64,000 nt of DNA from Neoceratodus forsteri (Eukaryota; Chordata; Ceratodontiformes; Ceratodontidae): contig CM057456.1 in assembly GCA_016271365.2 (NCBI GenBank), positions 165,454,501 through 165,518,500 of the forward strand, written 5' to 3'. This document shows positions 10,929 to 19,142 of the stretch, one piece after another; positions within the stretch are counted from its first letter, which is position 1; each line of letters opens with the position of its first letter. Below the pieces are notes generated by a model. It made no database searches and had not been told where the DNA came from. It saw nothing but the letters and a program-made list of their open reading frames with translations. A program made the position numbers and the translations under genes.

Positions 10929-11537
10929 TTAACCTCCCCTCGAATTTTCGTTTTGTGCGTGGTGCATAGATATCACAGATGGAATTGAAGCCCTCAGTGA
11001 AAAACTAAGGCCTGGTCCAGCAGTAGGTGCCTTGTTGATGGGCGACCAGTTGTAGGCAGACAGGGCCAATTTGAGGGATCCAAGTTTGCCTTTCCGCAGA
11101 ACCCTGCTCTCGATGAGGCGGGGTGGGCTTTTGGCAAGTTTAGTGGTCCATATAAAGGAAATAGGGGAGTGATCACTTAGCACGTCTGGGAGAACTCTGT
11201 GTTCGGAGAATTGAGTCAGTGAGCTAGCTAAGACCCAGTCAATGAGGGTGCTGGTACCAGCCTTGTAGTTCTGCCTGGTGGGGTGAGTTACGAGTCGCGT
11301 GAGATTGTGGGAGGTGATTAGGTCTCTGGAGGGTGTTGCCTCCTTACATAACCAGTTAATATTAAAGTCACTGGTCAAGATGAGTTCTGAGCCCTTTCTG
11401 AGCATGCTAATTTCTTCCATAACAAAAGGAAGGCCTTCCTTGGCTTTCTTGGGGAGCAGGTAGGTTGTGACGATGGTAAGGGTCTTGCCTTTTAGGCCGA
11501 CTTGTATTTTTACCACTAGTAGCTTATAATCCTCCAC
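10929..11537 (-). pseudogene. Endonuclease (C-terminal two thirds) of the Rex1-like LINE
   Basis: A 202-residue frame contains LTIVTTYLLPKK (the YRPP strand), ILTSDFNINWL (the GDFN motif with Gly changed to Ser, Asp and Asn retained), TLIDWVL (LDLVL block) and VLSDHSPISF (the SDH motif with catalytic Asp and His). The family nicks target DNA to prime reverse transcription. The first part of the domain lies in another frame at 11618-11840, so at least one frameshift near 11540-11610 separates them. Confidence 0.85.
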
Positions 11538-11617
11538 AACTTTGGAGATGGGGAGGACGGAGCAACTCAGTGAGTTTATGGCATATAGGAGCCACCTTTC
11601 CTGCCTATTCCATCAAG

Positions 11618-11840
11618 TTAAAATGCTTGGAATCCTTCGATGGCCACCTTACCATCTTTGATCCTACCCGACAGCCAGGTTTCAGTTAGGTAGAGTATGT
11701 CAGGGGCATGGATGGTCATCCAAGCCTGGAGCTGGTTGAATATGGCAGTTAGGCTGCAGATGTTTAGCGATGCTATCTTTAGGCCGTTCACTGTATGGAT
11801 CCCCTGCTCCTCAGGGTTGTTGGTCCAGGGTTTAGGTGAA
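11618..11840 (-). pseudogene. Endonuclease N-terminal part of the Rex1-like LINE
   Basis: The frame gives NGLKIASLNICSL (start of the domain, catalytic Asn) and PDILYLTETWLSG (catalytic Glu). It overlaps, in a different frame, the end of the upstream segment that carries the 2A-like motif. A single frameshift just after NPGP at about 11821 disconnects the two. Confidence 0.85.
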
Positions 11841-12213
11841 CATTGCCAGAGAGTAGCAGTAGCAGAAAGATAACCTTTCTGGCAGATAGGGTAATGTTTA
11901 TCTTCCCTCGTGTCTTCCGCCACTTGTGCTTCAGGTGGTGGAGGTGCCTATATGCCTGTGTTAAATTAGGGGGAAAGCTAACCGTTAAGGTTACGGTTTG
12001 CAAGGTTGGCTTGGCGACAACTGTGTATGGCAGGTGCGGGAGGATAAAGAGCCTGTTGTTATCGGAAGTGGTAGTGGCCATGTGTATGCTTTTCTTCCAG
12101 CTTGCACCCAGTGAGGATTCAGAGTGGGGAGGTAGGGGTCCGAATTCATACATGGTACCAGCAATGCCAAAAGAGGTAGTGAGGAGTAGTAGTAGTAGGT
12201 GGTTGCACCCCAT
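11821..12213 (-). pseudogene. ORF2 N-terminal leader of the Rex1-like LINE, hydrophobic start and 2A-like motif
   Basis: The frame begins at 12213 with MGCNHLLLLLLTTSFG, a hydrophobic, signal-like N-terminus. It continues through a basic stretch (HLHHLKHKWRKTRGK) and ends with VIFLLLLLSGNVHLNPGP. The last eight residues (NVHLNPGP, about 11821-11844) fit the 2A-like pattern, with His in place of the usual Glu. In non-LTR retrotransposons of the CR1, L2 and Rex1 groups such motifs precede the endonuclease and cause ribosome skipping. Downstream the frame soon stops (TTLRSRGSIQ), while the endonuclease continues in the neighbouring frame. The + strand frame 11843-12325 is a shadow. Confidence 0.8.
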
Positions 12214-12530
12214 GGTAGTTTGTTTGGTGTTGCTGGTGTGCTTAACTGCTAGCTGGTTTATAGTTGAACGGGTATATAGTCAAATTAGGGTGAGGTCCCT
12301 AACAGTAGGGCAGGTAGAGCAGTAATTGAGAGGAGTTAGATGGAGTGGCTGGAGAAAAAGTTGAGAGCATGTGTGTGATCCTGTGGGTGGGACTGCTTTA
12401 AAAAGGGACAGTGAGAAAGTGGGTCAAGTCAGGTATTGAAGACAGGGAGGCCAATAGCATGAAAGTGTGCAGCAGTGAAGTGACCAATCAGCTGCTAGGC
12501 TGAGGTAAGGGCCGGAGTAAGGGTCTATTT
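12214..12530 (-). promoter_or_regulatory. Probable 5' UTR/internal promoter of the Rex1-like LINE
   Basis: On the - strand this stretch contains GATTGGTC (near 12485) and CTATTGGC (near 12450), both ATTGG boxes. A CTTTTTAAAG motif lies nearer the coding start. LINE 5' UTRs usually hold internal promoters. On the + strand the same stretch could be read as CCAAT boxes serving the open frame at 12638. I prefer the LINE reading because of the position, but cannot decide. Confidence 0.4.
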
Positions 12531-12637
12531 AATACTGTGAGGAGATGGGGAAGTGGGGGGGCTAAGGGGGGGGCTAAAAAATTCAGTCCAGAACGCAGCA
12601 CAGAAAGAGATTTCCCAAGGAGCAAAGCTGCCAATCA

Positions 12638-13003
12638 GTGCCTGGCTCCCCCACTGGGTGTCCAGTCAAAACAGCGGCATTCAAAACCAACGACGAATGC
12701 ATTAAAGCTGCATGTGAGTGTTCCAAAGTGTTTCTTGAATTACTTGTGTGCAACGATACGTTAAAATATGATGAACTGCTAAATGAACTAAAAATAGCAA
12801 AGGAGCAAATTATAGTTCACGAAGATCACCCCTTGTTTAAAGAATTAGATACTAAGTTGCAAAATAAACTTGCCAAATATGAGAAATTAATTGTTAAAAG
12901 AAAGAATGCAAAACTGATAAGAGATCAAGTGGATTATGACAGGGAAAAGATCTTACAGTGGTCACGCAAACAGTCTGAGAGTCGGGGGCAGTCCCGGGTA
13001 TGA
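12638..13003 (+). CDS. Unidentified 121-residue charged open frame
   Basis: I do not recognise this protein. It begins ATG at 12638 and ends at 13003. Residues 45-105 are rich in Lys, Glu, Leu and Ile, likely helical, and contain LFKELDTKLQNKLAKYEK followed by IVKRKNAKLIRDQ and DYDREKILQW. That layout recalls N-terminal helical segments ahead of reverse transcriptase in some vertebrate retroelements. This is only an impression. An A/T-rich AAATTAAAATC lies at about 13075 and could serve as a weak poly-A signal. Base composition (AT-rich) differs from the CR1 fragments beside it. It may be a retroelement ORF1, a retrocopy exon, or chance, though the frame is more protein-like than other unassigned frames here. 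Confidence 0.4.
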   Translation: MPGSPTGCPVKTAAFKTNDECIKAACECSKVFLELLVCNDTLKYDELLNELKIAKEQIIVHEDHPLFKELDTKLQNKLAKYEKLIVKRKNAKLIRDQVDYDREKILQWSRKQSESRGQSRV

Positions 13004-13224
13004 TTTTCTAAGCGCAGGGGTAACGCTACATTTGTTCTGCTGTGTTGGAATCTGTGATATTTGCAATGAGCATTTAAATTAAAATCTTTTTTGCATCCAG
13101 ATTCTGAGTGCCTCTCTCTTCTTGTTTGTGTGATTCATCAGAGACAGGCCATCTCTTTTGAGCGAGCACCAACCCTGTGGCTCTTAGCTCGGGCACTTCG
13201 TCTTTTGGATTAGGGTCTCTGATG

Positions 13225-13925
13225 ACCCTCCCTCCACCCTGACTGTTTTCTAATACACCTTTATGTCTATCTCATGCAGTCTTGAAGCCCCCCACTGTTT
13301 TTGCTTCCACCACTTCTGCCCATAGTCTTTTCTAGGTGTCTACCACCCTTTCAGTGAACAAATATTTCCTCACATCTCTCTTAACCTCAGCCCTCCCATT
13401 TTATTGCATGCCTCTGGTTCTGGTACACCTTCTCATTACTGGATTTAACTCCTGCACCCCGTTCACAACTGTGAGGTACTTGTAGGTCTCTATCATATAA
13501 CCTCTCGCTCTCCTCTCTTCCAGGGTGTACATATTGAGATCCCTCAGTCTGTCTTCTGTAGGGCTCTTAATGCAACCCCTGACCTGCACCATATTAGTAG
13601 TTGTTCTCTGGACTGCCTCCACCCTGTCTGTATCTTTTCTGAGGTGCAGCCTCCAAAATTTGACACAGTACTTCAGATGGGGTCTCACCAGTAATATAGT
13701 GGTAACACCACCTACTTCCTCCTCCTGGATATATCCTTCCCTATGCATCCCTGCATTTTCCTAGCCCTGCCCACTGCATTGTCACACTGACATGTCACCT
13801 CAAGGTCATTAATTATGATATCCTCATTATCTCTTTCCTGTTTAGTGACTGTCAGTACCTCCCACCCTCAACTTATACTGAGCACCTGGGCTCCTACCCC
13901 CAAGGTGCATGATGCTTTAGAGCAG
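13225..13925 (-). pseudogene. CR1-like LINE 3' part
   Basis: The - strand encodes the CR1 C-terminal region. The frame 13401-13748 includes RPHLKYCVKFWRLHLRKD, DRLRDLNMYTLEERRARG and MIETYKYLTVVNGV, the standard CR1 blocks [16 protein letters not shown] and the KYL block. Further upstream coding (to 13925) holds the LGV..D/N-type block read across frameshifts. The copy is broken and lacks RT. Confidence 0.85.
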
Positions 13926-14165
13926 TCGAGCTTATCCGTGTCCTTTCTCAGATATGGACTCCAGAACTGAGCACATTAATGTAAGTGAGGCCTTACCAAT
14001 TGCCGATACAGGAGCAACATCACCTCCTTTCTTCTTACTGTCAGAGCTCCTCCCCATTCATCCCAGCATCATTGTTGCCCTGCTACATTGCAGTGGCTGG
14101 ATTGTTTGAAGGAGTCATTAATGATGACTCCCTAGTCCTTTTCCTCATTACTTTGTGGATAACCT
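13926..14165 (-). pseudogene. Second CR1-like fragment
   Basis: The CR1 block order starts over here. TCTCAGATATGG...CCAGAACTGAGCAC (13950-13975) corresponds to the same part of CR1 as 13630-13670, and 14110-14160 to the following block. This is therefore a separate insertion or a duplicated segment lying directly against the first fragment. Confidence 0.55.
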
Positions 14166-14946
14166 AAGAAATATAAGAAACTTTGAATATAAATGATTGT
14201 CAGATTTTATGATTAAAAAAGCATTTAGCCATTGCTTTTCCAATCGATCATTGTCAGTGTCATTTAAAAAATGTTATAAAGTGTAATGTTGCATGGTGTT
14301 CATAGAACTTTCTTAAAGGCCATAGTATGAAATGTACTTGAAGTAGAATTCTCTGTTGAACATTCATGTTGTACTTTTAAAAAATGACATTTTGCAGCGG
14401 CATGTTGAAATGCAAACCAGATTTATTTTGTTACACTATTTCCATTAACAAATAATGTACCACCACAAAACTGACTAAATTTAGGTAAAAAAATCACGTT
14501 CAGTTTTTGCAAATTATTTATGTAAATGTAACACAGAGGTGCTGTATTTTTGGGAACTCTGCAGCTTCCTGTATTCCAGATACTTACATGGCTTTCTCTA
14601 GATCAACATGCTTCTGAGTCACAAAGATAAACTATTGTCTGACGCTCAGGATGCAAATGGAGGAAGCCTTGTCATTCTGCTTGCATCATGGATGTCCAGC
14701 TCCATGGCGGTATGGGTACTGAGTCTAAATCAGTTTAAAATAATTCAATAGTAAAGTTTTTTTTTGTTTAGACTTCATATTTTGCATATGTACAATGATG
14801 CTTCAAGGTTGCATGACCTTTCACTTTTTTCATAAAAAAGTATTGAAATAGCTGCAGTGTTTTCAAATTCAGGCTCCTTATACAGTAGAGGTAGATTTGG
14901 AAAGTATTCTGCAAGCAATTTACTGGGAAGTAGGGTGGACTCTGTT
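14165..14946. other. Unassigned AT-rich DNA
   Basis: No repeat or coding similarity is visible in this stretch. Confidence 0.4.
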
Positions 14947-15178
14947 CCTTATTTCTAAATTTTTTTTAGTTTTCCTTTTCCTCTGTCCTTGCCCTCATCA
15001 CCCTCCGGGACCTTGGGTGACCAGCCATCCTACACTACCCCATGATTCTTCCAGCTTCCACACTTCTTCCTCTGAGACAGCTGCTGCTGTCAGCATCCTG
15101 GACTCAGTCTCGAACCAGGGTTGCTGACTTGGGAGGGTGACATGCTACCCACTGGGTCATCAGGAGGCCCTTGTTTCT
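14947..15178 (-). mobile_element. tRNA-derived SINE (family 1-like, copy F)
   Basis: The body 14957-15168 is flanked by CCTTATTTCT (14947-14956) and CCTTGTTTCT (15169-15178), a 9/10 match. A T-run at 14959-14968 marks the tail. Read on the - strand, the head gives an A-box-like GACCCAGTGGGTAGC and the B box GGTTCGAGACT, very close to the pol III consensus. It is shorter than other copies, so probably truncated or internally deleted. Confidence 0.85.
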
Positions 15179-15455
15179 TTATTGAATCCACCTTGTACCT
15201 TTTTTATGAATTGCAACTCGTGTTTCCATCAAAACATCATCTGGGCTAGACTGATTTTAATAATATTTCCATAATTTGTCCTGTGCCCCTAGTTCTGTAT
15301 TTCACTGTTGGCTGAGGTAATGGAGGAGTTAGATATTTGGGATTCTGGAGTGCATATGTGCATATACCATACTCTTCTGTTTACTGACCTTCCCAGGACT
15401 CCAAGTTGGGGGTTTGGGGGTTAATGCCTGTAGGACTGCCTAAGATTATGGTTTT
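15178..15455. other. Unassigned DNA
   Basis: No recognisable element between the SINE and the next CR1 fragment. Confidence 0.4.
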
Positions 15456-15859
15456 TCTAATGAATATAGAACTTAGCAGAAAAGGACTGCTGTGCCCCCC
15501 CAGTCTGCCCAGATGTTCCTTGCGTAGTCTGCCACCACAGATCTCATTGGTCTCTGGCCAGCCTTCCTTCTCTCTGACTATTTACTAATATTCTCTTATG
15601 TGTATTCTAAACATGCTTGAAGACCCCCACTGTTTTCACCTAAACTAGTCTACTTGCAGTCTATGCCAGGTGCCTACCATTCCCTCACACCCCTCTTCAA
15701 ATTCCACACCCCCCTCCAGCTTCATCACTTGCCCTCGGGATCTGGTGCTCTTCCTTATTTGAAAGACACTCTCCTCCAGCACACTGTTTACCCTTGTGAG
15801 GTACTTGTTGGTCTTTAGCATGTCCCCTCTCACTCACCTCCCTTCCAGGGAATACATGT
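15455..15859 (-). pseudogene. CR1-like LINE 3' end, left of a LINE insertion
   Basis: It contains the CR1 tail motif CAGTCTGCCCAG (about 15500) and a - strand frame with GDMLKTNKYLTRVNSVLEE (15645-15833), the CR1 KYL block. The coding continues at 16443 after an inserted LINE tail. Confidence 0.8.
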
Positions 15860-16448
15860 CGTACTTCCCAAGGTCAAAGATCCTTCCCTATAGGGCTCCC
15901 AGCTGGATGAATATGTTTAGCAGTGACCTCTCATCTGTGCCAATGCTAGGATCGTTCAAATCCAAACTCCACCTATACCTCACTGTCTCCAGCACCTGTG
16001 ACTGCCCCACTTAATTGGCTATCTCCTCCCCCACTCCCTACTGCCTCCTTAGCCCACCTCTCCCTTTTCTTAGCTGCCTCTCTCGTCCCCTCCTTGCACT
16101 TCTGCTACTCCCTGCCCCCACTTCTTCTTTTCTTTCTTACTTCTCTCTCATTTTTTTTGACTCCAGCACTTCTATCTGTACTATGACAATGCCTCTGGCT
16201 GCACCCTCAGTTAGTTTCTCCCAATTGCTCTGTTCTCTTACTACTGCTGATCTGTGCTCTATCACTCATTAGCCCGAATGTACATGACCACATATTTGTA
16301 CTTGGTGTTATGCTGTTTGCCTGCCTATGTAACTGAATGTCTTGTCTACTCTGTATTGTACCTCCTTTGATGTGGAACCTTTGTAAAAGAACCTTGTCTC
16401 AAAGGTACTTGTAATCCTAGAATAAATAAATAAAAAAAATAAACATGT
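15854..16448 (+). mobile_element. Rex1-like LINE 3' end inserted in CR1, short target duplication
   Basis: ACATGT occurs at 15854-15859 and 16443-16448 on either side of this insertion, and the CR1 reading is continuous when it is removed. The + strand encodes APSWMNMFSSDLSSVPMLG and SFKSKLHLYL (ORF2 C-terminus). It then runs through a pyrimidine-rich 3' UTR to GGAACCTTTGTAAAAGAACC and an (AATA)n tail. It is a 5'-truncated copy, as is usual for LINEs. The 6-bp duplication is short, so the exact borders could be off by a few bases. Confidence 0.8.
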
Positions 16449-17195
16449 TGGGATCCCCTAGTCTCTTCATAGGGCTTTTGATGCAACCCCTGTACCATTT
16501 TAGTTTCCCTCTTCCGGATTGCCTCCTCCCTGTCTATGTCTTTTCTGAGGTGCAGCCTCCAGAACTGGACACAATTACTCCAGTTGGGGTCACACAAGTG
16601 AGAGATACAGTGGCAACACCACCTCCCTCCTTCTGCTGGAAATGCCTCTCCCTATGCATTCTAGTATTCCACTGGCCCTACCCACTGCTCTTACACACTA
16701 CCCTTCCATCTTCAGGTCATCAGATATGATTATCCCAAGGTCCATTTCCTGCTTAGTTACTGTCAGTACCTCCCCCCAATCCTATGCTCATTTTCTGGGT
16801 TCCTGTGCCCTAGGTGCATGATTTTGCACTTTTTGGCATTGAGCCCCAACTGCCATGCTCTTGACCATGCCTCATGTTTCCCAAGGTCCATATTTATTTT
16901 CCCCCATCCCCTTCTGAGCGTCCACCCTGTTACAGATTTTTGGTGTCATCTGCAAAAAAAGGCATCCCTTCCCTTCCAGTTGTTCTGCAATGTCACATAT
17001 GAAAATATTGCAGAAGACCAGTTCCAATGTTGAGCCCTATGGCACCGTGCTGGTCACTCTCCCCTCATTAGAGTAAGTGCCATCAACCATTACCCTCTGT
17101 TGCCTATCCATTAACCAGTTCCTTATTAAATTTACCACTTTGGATCCCACCTCTGGGCTGCTCAATTTCTTTATCAGTCTCCTGTGTGGCTAAGG
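16443..17195 (-). pseudogene. CR1-like LINE, RT palm to C-terminus
   Basis: This continues the CR1 coding of 15455-15853. It goes from the C-terminal domain (16440-16600) through the KV..HAP stretch (16790-16830) to the RT palm, where 16945-16970 reads FLQMTPK or FADDTK depending on frame. The block for the last RT motifs lies at 17020-17190. Many frameshifts are present. Confidence 0.8.
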
Positions 17196-17877
17196 TAAGG
17201 CCCTGTTCACTCCTGTTGTTGCATTTACTGCTGGGAAGCATGGCAAGTAAAAGGCAGGCTTAAACTAGGAATAGGAGCAACAATCTAGGGTAACAGTACA
17301 AGGGAATACACCAGGTACAGGAGAACCCAAGTAGCAACACACAAAACAAGAGGAAGCTAGGAACAACATATATGGGGTGAGAGTACGGAAGTATTTCCGG
17401 GTAACAGGGAGTGTAGAAGTTGGGAATGCTGGTAGTGATGCACTGCAGTGGCTGCTGGGTTGCAGTTTTCAGAGAGACCTTCTGGAAACTGTGCTGCTGT
17501 CCCATCTGCATGCACCTCTCTGTGTTGAGGTAGGAGGTCACTAGACTCCAGGCCGAGTTGTCTTGGGTTCAGAGGATCTCTTTCCCACACTCAGGGGTCA
17601 CCAAGTCTGACACTGTTATCCCAGAGGATGCCAGGGAGGAGGAGGAACAGCTGGACTACAGTGGGCGTTGGAGTGGGGGGGAGGTCAGAGGCACATTACT
17701 CAACAAGTACCACTACGAAAATGCCTATGCTGCTCTGATGAATTGGTACTACCAGGTGGAGGCAGCAATGGTAGTGGCTGGGGAGGATGTGGGGGTTCTC
17801 CAGAGTGTAGACCCCAAGGAAGGAGGACGAGAACCCCAGAGGTGGAGGACATACAAACATGCAAAATTGCCAGCAGA
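17195..17877 (+). other. Unassigned region with part of a 216-residue open frame
   Basis: A + strand frame opens at 17558 and runs to 18208. Residues 1-105 (17558-17877) match nothing I know. They include an acidic EDAREEEEQLDYSG and a NAYAALMNWYYQVE segment. The remainder of the frame runs into a CR1 fragment and then the CR1 endonuclease (VVLYVREG). The frame is therefore a chance fusion of unlike parts, not a gene. 17195-17558 shows nothing recognisable. Confidence 0.35.
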
Positions 17878-17996
17878 TACAGGCCATTTGTTCTATCTAG
17901 TCTGCTCAAGTGTGCAGCACTTCAGTCCATTAGACTGCAGCTGCCCCCACCAGGTCCCTTTCCTGCTTAGTTACTGTCAGTACCTCCCCCCAATCG
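17878..17996 (-). pseudogene. Internally deleted CR1 3' fragment
   Basis: 17880-17920 carries the CR1 tail motif (TCTATCTAGTCTGCTC). 17959-17995 is identical over 37 bases to 16745-16781, a part of CR1 that should lie several hundred bases away. The fragment therefore joins distant parts of CR1, by deletion or template switching, in the orientation opposite to the CR1 that begins right after it. Confidence 0.6.
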
Positions 17997-17997
17997 A

Positions 17998-18572
17998 GTC
18001 ACGATGCAATGAAACAATCACTGGGACATGTCCATACCAGGCTGTACTCTGTTCACGAGGGACAGGGTGGGAAGAACAGGAGAGGGGTGTGGTTCTTTAT
18101 GTGAGAGAAGGCATAAAAACAAGGGAGATGCAGGGAATACAGGAGGAGCAGAGGTACTGTGGATCACCCAAGAGATGGGGAATGAAGCCTCTATTTGCGT
18201 TGGTGTGAACTACAGACCTCCAGCACAGAAAGAGGAGTTAAAGTACTGGTGGAAGCTTTTAGCAAGATGGCAGAAAAGGGGGAGGTGCTGCTGGTGGGGG
18301 GGTTTCAGTTTGCTGGATGTAGATTGAAATCTGCCAGCTGCAGCTTCAGCTAGAAACAAGGACATCCTTGATTCCCTGCAGAGGGCATTCCTTAAGCACC
18401 TAGTTGGTGAACCCACTCATATTGGGGTAATACTGGACCTGGTACTCACTAACAGGGACAGTGTTGTAGAGATCAAGGTAGGAGGCCACCTAGCAAAAAG
18501 CGATCACCACATAGTGTGGTTCAATATAAGGACAACTGTGGAATTGAAACATGCAAGAGTGAGAGGTATCCA
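17998..18572 (+). pseudogene. CR1-like LINE endonuclease (+ strand)
   Basis: Across three frames the + strand gives the CR1 endonuclease. The blocks are GYTLFTRDRVGRTGEG with VVLYVREG, CVGVNYRPPAQKEEL, WWGGFSLLDV (GDFN block, mutated), LKHLVGEPTHIGVILDLVLTN (18390-18450) and AKSDHHIVWFNIR (18496-18535, SDH motif). The coding is interrupted at 18573 by an element with inverted ends and continues at 19143. Confidence 0.85.
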
Positions 18573-19142
18573 GTGATAATAGCAATCGTATATGGGAAAC
18601 TGTCAATAGCGATCGTATATGGGCAACCATCAAAACGGTGACCCATATTGCTGAGCTATTATCATGGGTGACCTGCCAGGGTAGTGAGGATTGTGACTGC
18701 AAGGGAAGGGAAAGGCGATCTGAAAAAGAAAATAACGAGGGGAAGGGGATGGATAGGGAAGAGGGTTATTACCCTCTAGTGTGCCTGTTCTGCCGAGCCA
18801 ACCATGTGGTGTGGTGGGTAGGGAAGCTGGCAGGTCGTGGGTTCAGGACTAGGGTCTGGAAAGATTTCTTTTCTTCCTGTGGCTGCAGGACTTACTTTTT
18901 TTTAAACCGGGCTGTGCCCCCTCCCCAACATGCACCCCCCTGGAGTTAACAATCCTTAATCGGGGGGGTGCGGGGGCAAAGCCCCCATGAGGAGGGACAC
19001 AGGGGGCAGAGCCCCACCACAAACACACAAAATGTATTGTGTGTGCCTGGTCACCTGCAAGTGTATATTGCTGAATTGCTTTTCGGAAATATACATTCGC
19101 CATAATAGCGATTTCCATAACGCATTCGCTGTTATGACATAG
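18573..19142. mobile_element. MITE-like element with terminal inverted repeats inside CR1
   Basis: It cuts the CR1 gene, whose translation resumes with LVRVLDFMRKDF right after it. The left end GTGATAATAGCAATCG and the reversed right end GTCATAACAGCGAATG match at most positions. A second internal motif, CAATAGCGATCG near the left end and AAATCGCTATTATGG near the right, extends the similarity. The left end also forms its own hairpin (18574-18596 with 18642-18664). The interior holds a SINE head and two GGGGGC...GCCCC palindromes (18971-19017). No transposase is encoded, and the superfamily is not identified. Confidence 0.65.
18799..18900 (+). mobile_element. tRNA-like SINE head inside the MITE
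   Basis: TGTGGTGTGGTGGG (18807-18820, A-box-like) and GTGGGTTCAGGACT (18837-18850, B-box-like) have pol III promoter spacing. A T-run at 18895-18902 follows. The 3' limit is unclear. It may be a short SINE nested in the MITE. Confidence 0.5.

Larger units (their letters stand above)
8491..12530 (-). mobile_element. Near full-length Rex1/Babar-like LINE
   Basis: The element reads right to left. It has a 5' UTR (about 12530-12214) with ATTGG boxes on the - strand, then an ORF2 with a hydrophobic N-terminus, 2A-like motif, endonuclease, linker, reverse transcriptase and C-terminal domain. The 3' UTR ends in a (TAAA)n tail at 8491-8516. The gene is broken by a few frameshifts and stops, but long stretches remain open, so it is much younger than the + strand relic at 612-4490. 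The C-terminal KYLGVTIDD, LYRHKKSL and HYTHTCTLYERTNWLNL blocks resemble Rex1/Babar proteins (CR1 group). That clade call rests on motif memory, not on an alignment. Confidence 0.85.

Noticed and set aside
11843..12325. 160-residue + strand frame
   Set aside because: It is the antisense of the LINE ORF2 leader. The - strand frame carries the conserved motifs.
17558..18208. 216-residue + strand frame as a possible host gene
   Set aside because: Its second half runs through a reversed CR1 fragment and then CR1 endonuclease, so the frame is a fusion of unrelated repeat pieces. Only the first 105 residues remain unexplained.
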